From: Planctomycetaceae bacterium
Lineage (GTDB): Bacteria; Planctomycetota; Planctomycetia; Planctomycetales; Planctomycetaceae
DNA: 59,572 bases
Assembly (NCBI GenBank): GCA_029259815.1
Contig: JAJDEJ010000302.1
Span: 1 to 59,572, forward strand
Direction of reading: 5' to 3'
The notes under the pieces: generated by a model
The model's database searches: none
What the model was told of the DNA's origin: nothing
What the model saw: only the letters and a program-made list of their open reading frames with translations
In this document: piece by piece, positions 1 to 8,569 of the stretch
Layout: each line of letters begins with the position of its first letter
How positions within the stretch are numbered: the stretch's first letter is position 1
Made by a program: the position numbers and the translations under genes

Positions 1-353
1 TGGCTCATCGTCACACCCCGCTTGGCGAGTTCTGTACGGATGGCAGCGACGTCAGTGAGGGGCACTCCCTGCAGGATCTCTTCTCGCAGCGTGCCCGTGT
101 ACTCGACATAGCAGTCGATCTCACCCGACAGCAATGCCTTCCAGACAACTGGTGTTCCACCCAGCGTGACCGTCTCTGCCTCTGCTCCTGCGGACTCCGC
201 CAGATGAGCTAATGCCTCCGCCAGCACGACCGACTCAGTGAATGTCTTTGCTCCAATACGCACCTGCACCGGCTCGTCAGCGAGTGACGCGTGTGACGTG
301 AGCACTACGAAGCAGGTGGCGAGCGTCAGCGCAACCTCCAAGAGTCGAGTCAC
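1..353 (-). CDS. Osmoprotectant/glycine-betaine-type ABC substrate-binding protein, N-terminal part (cut by window start)
   Basis: The first 117 residues are visible; the C-terminus lies outside the window. Residues 1-26 form a signal peptide. The mature start has the OpuAC/ProX-like pattern IGAKTFTESVVLAE, followed by GGTPVVWKALLSGEIDCYVE and YTGTLREEIL, typical of quaternary-amine binding proteins. The start is GTG at 353, whose GTGA overlaps the TGA of the ATPase gene just upstream, so the two are translationally coupled. In many bacteria this domain is fused to, or followed by, the permease; that part is not visible. Family assignment is good, ligand is inferred. Confidence 0.85.
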   Translation of the reverse strand, partial: MTRLLEVALTLATCFVVLTSHASLADEPVQVRIGAKTFTESVVLAEALAHLAESAGAEAETVTLGGTPVVWKALLSGEIDCYVEYTGTLREEILQGVPLTDVAAIRTELAKRGVTMS

Positions 354-1093
354 GCCGTCACCTCATCGAGAGGGTTTCTCTGGGCGCTGATGAACTCTGT
401 GACGAACGGATCGGCCGGTCGATGTAACAAGTCACCAATTGTCCCGCGCTGAATGACGACTCCTTGCTTGAGCAACACAACTTCATCCGCGAGATAAGCC
501 GCCTCACCAATGTCGTGTGTCACGAGCACGACCGTCTTGCCGAGAGATCGAAAGATTTCGCGGAGGTCCCGTTGGAGTTCAGCACGAATCAGTGGATCAA
601 GAGCGCCAAGTGGTTCGTCCAACAGCAGCACGGCTGGATCGAGCATCAGGGCACGCATCAAGGCAACACGCTGCTGTTGTCCGCCCGAGAGTTGGACGGG
701 GTAGCGGTCAAGAGCATCGGCCGGGAGATGTGTGAGTTCCCGCAGTTCCAACACTCTCGCATTGACCCGGTCCTGAGACCATCCGAGGTACGAGGCAAGG
801 AGGGTCACATTCTGTCGTGCTGACAGATGCGGGAAGAGCCCTCCGTCCTGAATCACGTATCCAATTTGGTGTCGCAGATTGAGGACGGCGTTGCCCGCCA
901 TCTCCTGTTCTCGAAAGTGCACGGTGCCCGTGTCCGGTTCGACCAATCCCAGCAACAGTCGCAATAACGTTGACTTGCCACAGCCACTCGGTCCGACGAG
1001 CACGATGGTTTTGCCCTCACCGATCGTCAGATCCATCGCGGGCAGAACCTTCTGCCCGTTGTACGACTTGCTGACCGCTGAGAGTGAAAACAT
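350..1093 (-). CDS. ABC transporter ATPase, osmoprotectant (OpuCA/ProV-like) type
   Basis: A 247-residue ATPase that should power uptake of compatible solutes with the binding protein/permease encoded immediately downstream. Walker A GPSGCGKS is at residues 34-41, the Q-loop glutamine near 82, the signature LSGGQQQR at 135-142, Walker B LLLDE around 156-160 and the H-loop histidine in VLVTHD near 195. It ends soon after the nucleotide-binding domain, so the CBS pair found at the C-terminus of classical ProV/OpuCA is absent; osmolarity sensing by CBS domains is therefore not expected. It overlaps the next gene by 4 nt. The solute is inferred from the partner. Confidence 0.9.
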   Translation of the reverse strand: MFSLSAVSKSYNGQKVLPAMDLTIGEGKTIVLVGPSGCGKSTLLRLLLGLVEPDTGTVHFREQEMAGNAVLNLRHQIGYVIQDGGLFPHLSARQNVTLLASYLGWSQDRVNARVLELRELTHLPADALDRYPVQLSGGQQQRVALMRALMLDPAVLLLDEPLGALDPLIRAELQRDLREIFRSLGKTVVLVTHDIGEAAYLADEVVLLKQGVVIQRGTIGDLLHRPADPFVTEFISAQRNPLDEVTA

Positions 1094-1118
1094 TGCTCCT
1101 CAAAATTATGACCGATGC

Positions 1119-2270
1119 TCAACGACTGCGAAACTTCACACACACGGCAGACGGCACGCGAATCGAGTGACCCGACGTGGAGAGGCCCCCTGTCTCCTGA
1201 TCGATCTTCAGTACCACGACGTTGTCCGTCGACTGATTGGCGGCGATGAGGAACCTCCCGCTGGGGTCGATACCGAAGTTGCGAGGCGTTTGCCCGTGCG
1301 TGGACTCAGCTTCGACGAACGTCAGCTCACCGGTCTCCTCATTGACACTGAAGACAGCGATGCTGTCGTGTCCCCGGTTGGAACAATACACGAAGCGACC
1401 GGAAGGATGGACTTGGATCTCCGCAGTCGAGTTGCCCGGCACTTCTTCCGGGATTGTGCTGATCGTCTGGAATCCATAGAGCACGGCTGTGGGTGGGTGA
1501 TAGCGGAAGGCCCGCACCTCCGAGGTAATCTCATGGTTGGAGTATGCGAACTTCTCTGACGGATGCATCGCAAAGTGCCGAGGTCCACTGCCGGGCGGAA
1601 CGGACGTCGACGGTGGCTCGTGCGGCGCGAGTGTGCCTGTCTCTGCGTCAAAGCGATAGACAAGCACCTTGTCTAACCCCAGATCGGCAGCGAAGGCATA
1701 TTCGCCCGTCGAATCGAGGTTGATCGAGTGAGCGTGCGGAGCTTCCTGTCGCGAATCGTTAACGCTGGAGCCCTGATGTTGAATGACACAACTCGCCTCA
1801 GCCAACGAGCCGTCTTCGTTGATTGGCAGGACAGCGACGTTGCCGCCGTGATAGTTCGCAAGGAGCACATATCGACCTGTGTGGTCAACGACGAGATGAC
1901 AAGGAGACGCCCCGTGGGACGCCTGTTGGTTCAACTGAGAGAGAGTCCCGGTATCGTCGTTGATCGTGAAGGCGGTGACTGCCCCACTCGGTTGTCCCTG
2001 GTAATCTGATGTCTCGTTGACCGCGTAGAGCAGCGGACGTGTCGGGTGCAAGGCGAGGAACGAGGGGTCCTGTGTTTCAGCAACGAGACCAGCGGCAGTC
2101 AACGCGCCAGTCTCTGAGTCGAAGGTGCTCTTGTAGATGCCCTGACTGTCTCCTTGGGTATAGGTTCCGAAGTAGACGTCCATGGATTCGCCCTCTTCTT
2201 CAGCGATTGTCGGTCGAGTAAGCAACGAAGAGGCGAAAAGAGCGATTAGCAGCAACAAGGAGCGGATCAT
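1119..2270 (-). CDS. Lactonase-family seven-bladed beta-propeller protein (6-phosphogluconolactonase-like), exported
   Basis: A 383-residue protein of the PF10282 lactonase family. The chosen ATG at 2270 puts a signal peptide (MIRSLLLLIALFASSLLTRP) at the N-terminus; an upstream TTG would add 11 residues of non-signal sequence. Propeller-type repeats recur, for example DPSFLALHPTRPLLYAVNE, HLVVDHTGRYVLLANYHGG and IQVHPSGRFVYCSNRGHDSI. The E. coli Pgl relative acts in the cytoplasmic pentose phosphate pathway, but the signal peptide here implies export, so a role on another lactone or as a scaffold is possible. It lies 26 nt downstream of the ATPase gene's start on the same strand and reads toward it. 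Confidence 0.85.
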   Translation of the reverse strand: MIRSLLLLIALFASSLLTRPTIAEEEGESMDVYFGTYTQGDSQGIYKSTFDSETGALTAAGLVAETQDPSFLALHPTRPLLYAVNETSDYQGQPSGAVTAFTINDDTGTLSQLNQQASHGASPCHLVVDHTGRYVLLANYHGGNVAVLPINEDGSLAEASCVIQHQGSSVNDSRQEAPHAHSINLDSTGEYAFAADLGLDKVLVYRFDAETGTLAPHEPPSTSVPPGSGPRHFAMHPSEKFAYSNHEITSEVRAFRYHPPTAVLYGFQTISTIPEEVPGNSTAEIQVHPSGRFVYCSNRGHDSIAVFSVNEETGELTFVEAESTHGQTPRNFGIDPSGRFLIAANQSTDNVVVLKIDQETGGLSTSGHSIRVPSAVCVKFRSR

Positions 2271-2330
2271 AGTGGGCTGTCTCTTGGGTTGCGGATTTCT
2301 CAATGTTCAGAACCATCAACATCCGTGTCA

Positions 2331-4190
2331 TCACTCATGTTCGATTGGTGCTTCGGCAACAGCATCGACAGTGACCGGTGAATCGTACAGTGGCAGGTAT
2401 CGGTAGTAGACTTCCAGCGTCATTGTCGCAAGGCAAGTGATAAACAAGCGTCCTCCCGCGACGTCGGAGCCGCCTTTCATGCGAGGTGTCCAACTGCCGA
2501 ATTCCGGACCCTCCCTGCTGACCTGCGTCGCCACAAGGTCTTCACGCATGATCTCATTCCAGTGCTCCCATTCTTCGCCGCCCCAGTGTTTCATCACCTG
2601 CGTGGCGTAGTAGCAGTAGTACAGGTTGTCGTACGGACCGCGATCATCAATGACTTCCACTCCCTTTTGAAGTTCTTCGTCGTCCTTGGTCCAACCGAGG
2701 TACATGCGAGCGAGCAGTGCTTGTGCAGTGGAAGAGGCTCTGTACTTCTTTTCCTCGATCCGATAGCCATAGCGTCCGGTGGGAGCGCCATCACTGCGGA
2801 CCGTGTCGAGATAGTGGCTCACACCATCCAGCACCTGTGGTGGCACTTTGAGTCCAGCCTTTTTCGCACTGACGAGGGCCATCGTCACGAGCACGGTGAC
2901 AGACGTGCAACCGTCCACGCGCGGCTCGTATCGCCACCCTCCGCCTGTTGGGTTTTGAGCATTGCACAGGAATTCGACCGCTGACTGGGCCGCTTCCCGG
3001 AGGCCCATGCGGCGATCTTTGGTCATCATCGACGCTTCACTCAGCACCATGGTGACTGCGGCCTGCACGTAGAAGTTGTCATGTTCGCGACAGTCGGGGC
3101 CACGAAAGTCTCCCCCCGCCGGGACTCGTTTGCCATTGCGAATCAAGAACTCCAACGCGGCCCGGACGTGCTTCTTGAACTTGCCATTTTGATGTGTTTG
3201 ACCTGCACCGAGGTAACACAGCAGAACATACGCGGTCGCTCCCATCGGATTGTCAGCGTCACCTGCGTGACTGCATGGTCCGACATCGTTGAAATTCCAA
3301 CTGCCGTCCTGTCGTTGGACAGTCGCGAGCCATTCCAGAGTGCGTTGGACGGCTGACTCGCTCGCGGCGGTGCCTCCGTATTTCTTGAGGAGTGCGGCCT
3401 TGCCTGTCTCGCTTCGGCTGCCGACCTGAGAGACGTCGACCGTTGCCTGCTCAGCGGCCTCGGGACCGGGAGTCGGCGGTGCCTCTTCGGCGACTTCCGT
3501 TTGGTCCTGTTGCTCGGGAGGTTGCTCTGGTGGCGGCTCCTCTTCGGGCTCCTCTTCGAGCTCCGGTTCCTCCGGCTCTTCAGACATGGGCTCTTCCTGC
3601 TGCTCCCCCTCCTCCTCGATGGGCTCTTCGAGTGGCAGTTCCTCCTCAACAACCGCCTCCTCGTCTGCAAACGCAGCCATGACGGTGCTGATCGGATTGT
3701 CCGACTTCACGGCGAACGTCACGAATCCCAACAGCAGCAGGACGGCGACATGGACGCCGGTGCTGATAATCACCGACTTCCACTGCCTCGCGAACTCCTT
3801 GATCGGGTCTTGATCTCGTTCAAGGTCTTCAGGTTTTGCTTTGATGCGAACCTGCTTCGGCGTGTCGACCGGTGCTGCACTGAACCCATTTGGCTCGGTC
3901 CGGCTCCGTGGCGAACGGCGAGTGCGTGCAGACTTTCGAGATGCGGGCTGTGGGGAGAATCCAGCGAACAGTGCCGGGTCTTGCTCGTTGGACTCCTCTG
4001 GGAACGCAGGCTGGCTGGCGACCGTATCGAGCCCAGGGATCGATTGACCAATTCCTTCAAATGCCTCAGCGTTCAATTGTTGAGCAATGCGGGCTGATTC
4101 TTCGGCGAGCCTGGCGAGTTTGATGGCTTGCTCAGCCGCTGCCCGAGCCTGGGCTGCTAACTCATCACGATTATGAAGATGTTTAGACAT
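2331..4190 (-). CDS. Membrane-anchored protein with prenyltransferase/squalene-cyclase-like alpha/alpha toroid domain
   Basis: 619 residues in four parts. An N-terminal alanine/glutamine-rich coiled coil (about 5-50) is followed by a disordered basic/proline stretch. One transmembrane helix lies near 140-165 (VIISTGVHVAVLLLLGFVTF). Next comes a very acidic, proline-rich linker (about 172-245, runs of EEP). The C-terminal domain (about 265-610) has toroid-type repeats such as LEWLATVQRQDGSWNF, AVEFLCNAQNPTGGGWRYEP and AQALLARMYLG. Such domains are widespread in planctomycetes; I see no QxxDxxW-rich cyclase active site and make no claim of cyclase activity. It probably sits in the cytoplasmic membrane with the toroid outside. 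No functional partner is visible. Confidence 0.75.
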   Translation of the reverse strand: MSKHLHNRDELAAQARAAAEQAIKLARLAEESARIAQQLNAEAFEGIGQSIPGLDTVASQPAFPEESNEQDPALFAGFSPQPASRKSARTRRSPRSRTEPNGFSAAPVDTPKQVRIKAKPEDLERDQDPIKEFARQWKSVIISTGVHVAVLLLLGFVTFAVKSDNPISTVMAAFADEEAVVEEELPLEEPIEEEGEQQEEPMSEEPEEPELEEEPEEEPPPEQPPEQQDQTEVAEEAPPTPGPEAAEQATVDVSQVGSRSETGKAALLKKYGGTAASESAVQRTLEWLATVQRQDGSWNFNDVGPCSHAGDADNPMGATAYVLLCYLGAGQTHQNGKFKKHVRAALEFLIRNGKRVPAGGDFRGPDCREHDNFYVQAAVTMVLSEASMMTKDRRMGLREAAQSAVEFLCNAQNPTGGGWRYEPRVDGCTSVTVLVTMALVSAKKAGLKVPPQVLDGVSHYLDTVRSDGAPTGRYGYRIEEKKYRASSTAQALLARMYLGWTKDDEELQKGVEVIDDRGPYDNLYYCYYATQVMKHWGGEEWEHWNEIMREDLVATQVSREGPEFGSWTPRMKGGSDVAGGRLFITCLATMTLEVYYRYLPLYDSPVTVDAVAEAPIEHE

Positions 4191-4425
4191 CGCCGCGACT
4201 TGCCGGGAAACGCTGTTTGGTGGGGAGATTTCGATCGTGGTCGGCTGTCCCAGTCTCCAATTTATCGCATCTGCCTAGCGGGAATACAACTCGCCCTCGG
4301 CGACAGCATTTCAGGAGGACGCGTTTCGTTGTCGTTGCCTTGTGTAGCGAGGTTGACACGATGCAAACAAGACTGTTCAGCAGCACTGCCATCTCACTGC
4401 ATCAGTTCACAAACGTCTCTTTGAC

Positions 4426-4790
4426 ATGAGTAAATCCATCCACAGGAAGGAGTCGACGTATCCCTTGTCGTTCATACTGCTTGGAGGGACTGGACGGGAG
4501 TGTTGCCGAGTTGCAGCGTGCAGGATGCGATCGAGAAACTGTCAATCGGTACAAGCCGTGCAGATGGAGAGACTCACGATGGGTTGTGGACAGTGGCTGT
4601 CTGAGAGAGTGCAGCACTCGCTTTGACCAAGCGAACACGGTCCCAACCTTGAGTCCCCAACGAGCCGTCACCTTTGGTGGCGGCTCAACCAAAAACCGGT
4701 CGAACCGAACTGTCGGTCTGACCGAGCCGTTTTGGCCGACCACAGAACGCACGCGGGCCAACCGCAGGCGCTCAATGTCTGCCCACATGT
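4426..4790 (+). pseudogene. Decayed transposase N-terminus (helix-turn-helix part)
   Basis: Frame one from 4426 reads MSKSIHRKES then FILLGGTGR. A one-base slip near 4498 moves to the frame reading SVAELQRAGCDRETVNRY, a typical resolvase/transposase-like helix-turn-helix. After about 4555 no single frame continues sensibly. This looks like the 5' end of an insertion-sequence transposase with at least one frameshift and no catalytic domain. Remnants of terminal repeats bracket it (see 4406-4830). The remainder of 4191-5084 shows nothing else I can assign. Confidence 0.4.
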
Positions 4791-4830
4791 AAAGACACGT
4801 TTGTTAACCCGCTTTAACAAACGTGTCTTT
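4791..4830. repeat. Perfect 17-bp inverted repeat, loop of 6
   Basis: Arms AAAGACACGTTTGTTAA (4791-4807) and its exact reverse complement (4814-4830) around cccgct. It could fold as a stable hairpin, but it lacks a following T-run and is better explained as two facing copies of an element end. Confidence 0.8.
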
Positions 4831-5084
4831 CACTGCGCGCGTGGTCCGATGCATGCGTCATTCACTGATGATCCACAACTCCCGCAGGAGCTTGCTGTTT
4901 CGTCACTCTCGCTTCGTCTGTGCCCGACGATTGCCCTCCCTTGATCGCTCCCGGTACGCCATCTGCCAATACGAATGAGAGTTCCGATTCACGCGGCCTG
5001 CTCGACACAACGATTTGGTCATCGTTGCGAGTCATGGTCGTACGGAATGACACATTTCAAACTCTCTACACTGGGGACAACACA

Positions 5085-5435
5085 ATGCAGACACTTTTCC
5101 TTCTTTGGAATGACGAAGCCGGTTTCATCATCTCGGCTGAACTCGTCATTGTCGCCACGCTCTTGGTGGTCGGGCTGATCGTCGGGCTGAGCGAAGTTCA
5201 GCACGCCGTCGTCTCAGAGCTCAATGATGTTGGCGACGCCATCGGCAGCCTCAATCAGGGATACCGATTCTCTGGTTTCTCGAAGCGAAAAGGTGGTGGC
5301 GGTGGTGTGGCTGCTCGCAGCTACGGGTCGGCTTTCACCGACACGATGGACGAGTGCGACAACAATCAATGCGACATCGACTGCGATCGTCCGCGTCCGG
5401 AAGCCATGAAGGGCATGGGCGGCGGCGGCGACTGA
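5085..5435 (+). CDS. Short Flp-pilin-like single-pass protein with Gly/Cys-rich tail
   Basis: 116 residues from the ATG at 5085; the longer in-frame extension upstream has no signal-like or conserved features. Residues 8-40 (DEAGFIISAELVIVATLLVV and on) resemble the N-terminus of Flp/type IVb pilins: a short head, a glycine where prepilin peptidase would cut, a glutamate soon after (here one position later than the usual +5), then one hydrophobic helix. The segment LNDVGDAIGSLNQGYRFSGF follows, then a GGGGG stretch and a polar tail with DECDNNQCDIDCD. Similar short proteins are common and often multicopy in planctomycetes. No pilus assembly genes are nearby. A clear terminator follows. Confidence 0.65.
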   Translation: MQTLFLLWNDEAGFIISAELVIVATLLVVGLIVGLSEVQHAVVSELNDVGDAIGSLNQGYRFSGFSKRKGGGGGVAARSYGSAFTDTMDECDNNQCDIDCDRPRPEAMKGMGGGGD

Positions 5436-5459
5436 ACTCGTTCAATTTGAATAAACGAC

Positions 5460-5496
5460 AAGCTCCGAAGTTGCCTCTGCGACTTCGGAGCTTTCT
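5460..5496 (+). terminator. Rho-independent terminator after the Flp-like gene
   Basis: AAGCTCCGAAGT (5460-5471) pairs with ACTTCGGAGCTT (5482-5493) across a 10-nt loop. The T-run is short (ttt then c). It lies 25 nt after the stop codon. Confidence 0.75.
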
Positions 5497-5600
5497 GATG
5501 CGCGCAGACGTCAAGACTGTGGTTGCCGATGTGAACAAACCGGACGTAACATCTGAGGCATATCCTATCGCTCCCTACGGACGCACGAATCGATGACCCG

Positions 5601-6440
5601 ATGCCCCGCTTGATCTCCTGCTTTACGAACAGTTACGGCAGATTCGGCGCACCGGCTGCGATTACGTATGTTCGATCGGCCGGGATTCGTCATGTCGAGT
5701 TAGCGATTAAGACCGACGGTGTTCCGTCTCTCTTTGGTGAGACACCTCTCCTGACCGATCGAAGTGGCGCTCAGGAGATTGATCAAGTCCGCCGGTTACT
5801 GGACAAGCACGATGTGTCACTGAGCAGTTGCAATATCACCAGCGGCAACCCTCTTGATGAGTCAGTCGTGTCCATCGCCGAGCGAAAACTGGCGATTGCT
5901 GCCGAGTTGGGAGTCACGCTGGTTGTGGCCGGAGCGGGCGAAGCAGAATCCGATGAGCAGGCTGCAACGCTGTTCGATCACCTCACGCGGATCGGCGACT
6001 TCGCGGGTGAGAGAGGGATCACCTATTGCTGCGAGACTCATCCAGGGCTTTGTCGGAACGCCGCAGGCATGCTCAGAGCCATGGAGCTGCTTGATCATCC
6101 GCATCTCCGGCTCAACTTCGACACCGGCAACATCCTGTACTACAACGATGGGGCCGATGTCCGCTCCGAGTTGGAGCAGGTTCTGCCGTACGTGAGTCAC
6201 GTGCACCTCAAGGATCATCACGGTCGAGCGGGAGAATGGTATTTCCCCGCCCTGGGAGCAGGGGGGGCGGTCGACTTTGCCGGCATCGGTGAGTCTCTGC
6301 ATGCAATCGGATATGATGGTCCTTGCAGCTTGGAGATCGAAGGCATTCTCGGGGAGCCCGAGTTAACACTTGAACAGACACATCGACGCATTGTCGACAG
6401 CACTGTCCATCTGAGGATCTGTGGCTTTGATGCTAACTAA
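5601..6440 (+). CDS. Sugar phosphate isomerase/epimerase (xylose isomerase-like TIM barrel)
   Basis: 279 residues, a normal length for the AP-endonuclease-2/xylose isomerase-like TIM-barrel family. Seen are ELAIKTDG early, CNITSGNPLDES, then YCCETHPGLC with the usual metal-binding glutamate, LNFDTGNILYY (the DTGN/DxxH-type ligand region), HVHLKDHHG and a late SLEIEG glutamate. These are the metal-ligand strand ends of the family. Substrate cannot be told from sequence; relatives act on hydroxypyruvate, keto-sugars or inositol derivatives. Start is the ATG at 5601; no close operon partner. Confidence 0.85.
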   Translation: MPRLISCFTNSYGRFGAPAAITYVRSAGIRHVELAIKTDGVPSLFGETPLLTDRSGAQEIDQVRRLLDKHDVSLSSCNITSGNPLDESVVSIAERKLAIAAELGVTLVVAGAGEAESDEQAATLFDHLTRIGDFAGERGITYCCETHPGLCRNAAGMLRAMELLDHPHLRLNFDTGNILYYNDGADVRSELEQVLPYVSHVHLKDHHGRAGEWYFPALGAGGAVDFAGIGESLHAIGYDGPCSLEIEGILGEPELTLEQTHRRIVDSTVHLRICGFDAN

Positions 6441-6684
6441 CGATCGTGGAGTGCAAACAGGAATCCAGACAGGTTGAACTTTTCGTCAGTGTCATCAAAA
6501 TTGGAAACTGGAGTTCCTACGATTCACCTCTGCACTTTTTTCACAGCTCCGGGGCAAATCGCGGGTTGCGTCACGCAGTTTTGGCCGGGACGAGATTCTT
6601 GCCGAATTGCTCATTGGCGGTGATAATGCATCGGGTGATTGACGGAAGTCCCTGTGTGAGTCAAGACTTGTCGAGGAATGATTC

Positions 6685-6960
6685 GTGGAGAAGATTGATC
6701 AATCCTTCCTGTGGAAGCTGTTGAATGCCTCGATCTGGCAGATTATTGGACTGCTAGTTGCTCTTGTGGTACTCGTGGGACTGATCATTCGGATCAGAGC
6801 ACTGTTTCGCGAAGATGAGGATTCGACGGCTGATGACCACCAATTGCTGAGCCAGATTACGGATTTGCACCGCGAGGGTGACCTCACGGAGGATGAATAC
6901 CGATCCATCAAGGGTCGGCTGGTTCAGAAATTGGACGAACAGTTCAAAATCGAGGAGTAG
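6685..6960 (+). CDS. Small membrane protein with C-terminal SHOCT-like domain
   Basis: 91 residues starting with GTG at 6685, chosen because GAGGAA lies 7-8 nt upstream. One transmembrane helix spans about residues 17-37 ([20 protein letters not shown]), then an acidic linker. The C-terminal part [20 protein letters not shown] matches the pattern of short SHOCT-type helical hairpins (hydrophobic, G-x-LT-x-EEF/Y). Role unknown. It reads toward clpX, 226 nt away. Confidence 0.7.
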   Translation: MEKIDQSFLWKLLNASIWQIIGLLVALVVLVGLIIRIRALFREDEDSTADDHQLLSQITDLHREGDLTEDEYRSIKGRLVQKLDEQFKIEE

Positions 6961-7016
6961 CCGACATCCCGCCCTTCTCAAAACCCCATCACATCGGCAT
7001 CATCTGCCAATACAAC

Positions 7017-7190
7017 TTGCGGCATGGAGGCGTCCTCTCCCGGGGGCACTCGGCCGACTACGAACAACTCGTCAAGGAAGTCACGACGATTCGCCAGTCA
7101 ATCACGTTTGCAAGCCGAAGCATGGAGGCGGTTGCAGACTTGGCCGTGGGTCGCATTGTCGCCCCACAGCTTTTGAAGGAACACCTATGA
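7017..7190 (+). CDS. Possible short coding stretch overlapping the clpX start (ATGA)
   Basis: A frame open from 6897 to the TGA at 7188-7190 overlaps the clpX ATG as ATGA. From about 6987 it has strongly GC-biased third positions and a protein-like reading such as [20 protein letters not shown] and, at the end, [11 protein letters not shown]. No ATG or GTG exists in the frame; TTG at 7017 is the only common start, and it lacks a ribosome binding site. It may be a small coupled gene or the tail of a decayed one. I do not recognise it. Confidence 0.35.
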   Translation: MRHGGVLSRGHSADYEQLVKEVTTIRQSITFASRSMEAVADLAVGRIVAPQLLKEHL

Positions 7191-8470
7191 CCTCCGGAAA
7201 AGATCAGCCAACCACAAAGCGTGGCCCCCAGGGAAAGAAGAACGCCAACTGTTCTTTTTGCCGCAAGAGCTATCGTGACGTCGGCCCGCTTGTCGAAGGC
7301 CCGGATGACGTCTACATCTGTGGCGAATGCATCGAACTCTGCCAGTCAATTCTCGATCAGGAGCGCCGACGACGAGGCGACTCCAAGAGCTTGTTCTCCA
7401 AGGTGCCGACCCCACGCGAGATGGTCGCCAATCTCGATCAGTATGTCATCGGACAGGATCGGGCCAAGAAGACGCTCTCTGTCGCCGTGCACAACCACTA
7501 CAAACGGTTGATGGCCTGTGAGGATGGCGCGAACGATGACATCGAGATCGAGAAGTCGAACGTGATGTTCGTTGGGCCGACCGGCTCCGGGAAGACGCTG
7601 CTCGCTCGCACTCTCGCCAAGTATCTGCAGGTGCCCTTCGCCATTGGCGATGCGACGACCCTGACTGAAGCCGGCTACGTCGGCGAAGACGTTGAGAACC
7701 TGCTGCTCAAGCTGCTCCACGCAGCCGATTTCGATATCGAACAGGCCCAACGCGGCATCCTGTTCATCGATGAGATCGACAAGATCGGCAAGACGTCACA
7801 GAACGTCTCGATCACTCGCGATGTCTCCGGTGAGGGCGTGCAACAGGCACTGCTCAAGATGCTCGAAGGCACCGTCGCCAACGTGCCGCCGCAAGGGGGA
7901 CGTAAGCACCCCGAGCAGCAGTACATTCAGGTCGACACGTCGAACATCCTCTTCATCTGCGGCGGAACGTTCGTCGGCTTGGAGGATATCGTCGCCAAGC
8001 GGCTCGGCAAGAAGATGATCGGCTTCGGTCAATCACATGGTGTCGATGCCGAGGAAGAGCGCAACGAGATGCTCTCCGAGGCGACTGTTGACGACATCCT
8101 CGAATTCGGTCTCATCCCCGAACTCGTCGGACGTCTGCCCGTGTTGACGACATTATCACCCCTCTCCGAGCCGGACCTCGTCCGCATCCTCACCGAGCCC
8201 AAGAACTCGCTCATCAAGCAGTACGAAAAGCTGTTCGCGATGGAAGAGGCAAGCCTGGAGTTCACCGATGGTGCTCTGCGAGAGATCGCCAAGATCGCCA
8301 AGTCGAAAGAGACCGGTGCTCGCGGCCTCCGCAGTGTGGTCGAGCAAGTGATGTTCGAGATCATGTACGAACTGCCCGAACAGGAACGCGGTCGCAAGTA
8401 CATCGTCACCGAAGAGATCGTCCGCGGCGAATCCGCCCTCTTCCCCGCCGACGGCTCCGCCGCCGCGTAG
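7187..8470 (+). CDS. clpX: ATP-dependent Clp protease ATP-binding subunit ClpX
   Basis: 427 residues, the usual ClpX length, from the ATG at 7187 with GAAGGA 6 nt upstream. It unfolds substrates and feeds them to ClpP in the cytoplasm. The N-terminal zinc-binding domain has C22/C25 and C45/C48 (CSFC and CGEC). Walker A GPTGSGKT is at 130-137, the pore loop GYVG at 163-166 and Walker B LFIDEID at 192-198. The [26 protein letters not shown] and ETGARGLR (sensor 2) segments are present. No clpP or tig is adjacent, unlike many bacteria. The gene ends 28 nt before a palindromic element that can act as terminator. Confidence 0.97.
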   Translation: MTSGKDQPTTKRGPQGKKNANCSFCRKSYRDVGPLVEGPDDVYICGECIELCQSILDQERRRRGDSKSLFSKVPTPREMVANLDQYVIGQDRAKKTLSVAVHNHYKRLMACEDGANDDIEIEKSNVMFVGPTGSGKTLLARTLAKYLQVPFAIGDATTLTEAGYVGEDVENLLLKLLHAADFDIEQAQRGILFIDEIDKIGKTSQNVSITRDVSGEGVQQALLKMLEGTVANVPPQGGRKHPEQQYIQVDTSNILFICGGTFVGLEDIVAKRLGKKMIGFGQSHGVDAEEERNEMLSEATVDDILEFGLIPELVGRLPVLTTLSPLSEPDLVRILTEPKNSLIKQYEKLFAMEEASLEFTDGALREIAKIAKSKETGARGLRSVVEQVMFEIMYELPEQERGRKYIVTEEIVRGESALFPADGSAAA

Positions 8471-8498
8471 GTGACACACAACATCATCACCTACTCAA

Positions 8499-8528
8499 AG
8501 CCCACGGGTCACAACCCGTGGGTCTTTT
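8499..8528 (+). terminator. Hairpin with T-run after clpX; also a copy of the CCCACGGG palindromic repeat
   Basis: CCCACGGGT (8501-8509) and ACCCGTGGG (8514-8522), flanked by AAG and TCTTTT. The structure fits a rho-independent terminator. The same palindrome with the same AAG and TCT flanks occurs inside the lhr N-terminal half (37506-37586) and, without the TCT flank, inside thrC (33135-33162), so this terminator may have been recruited from a dispersed repeat. Confidence 0.75.
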
Positions 8529-8569
8529 CGTTGGTGCCTGACTCTTTGGCTGATCCGCGCTGACGACCG

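Larger units (their letters stand above)
4406..4830. mobile_element. Remnant of an insertion sequence or MITE bounded by related 15-bp repeats
   Basis: CACAAACGTCTCTTT at 4408-4422 is matched, with one or two mismatches, by AACAAACGTGTCTTT at 4816-4830, and in inverted orientation by AAAGACACGTTTGTT at 4791-4805. The last two form a perfect 17-bp inverted repeat (4791-4807 and 4814-4830) with a 6-nt loop. The enclosed segment holds the transposase remnant. Boundaries are approximate and no target duplication was identified. Confidence 0.4.

Noticed and set aside
4402-4788. 128-codon minus-strand frame in the element remnant
   Set aside because: No recognisable protein features, and it opposes the transposase-like reading on the plus strand.
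6878-7186. N-terminal extension of ClpX
   Set aside because: The zinc-finger start and the GAAGGA ribosome site place the start at 7187; the extension overlaps the SHOCT-like gene in another frame.
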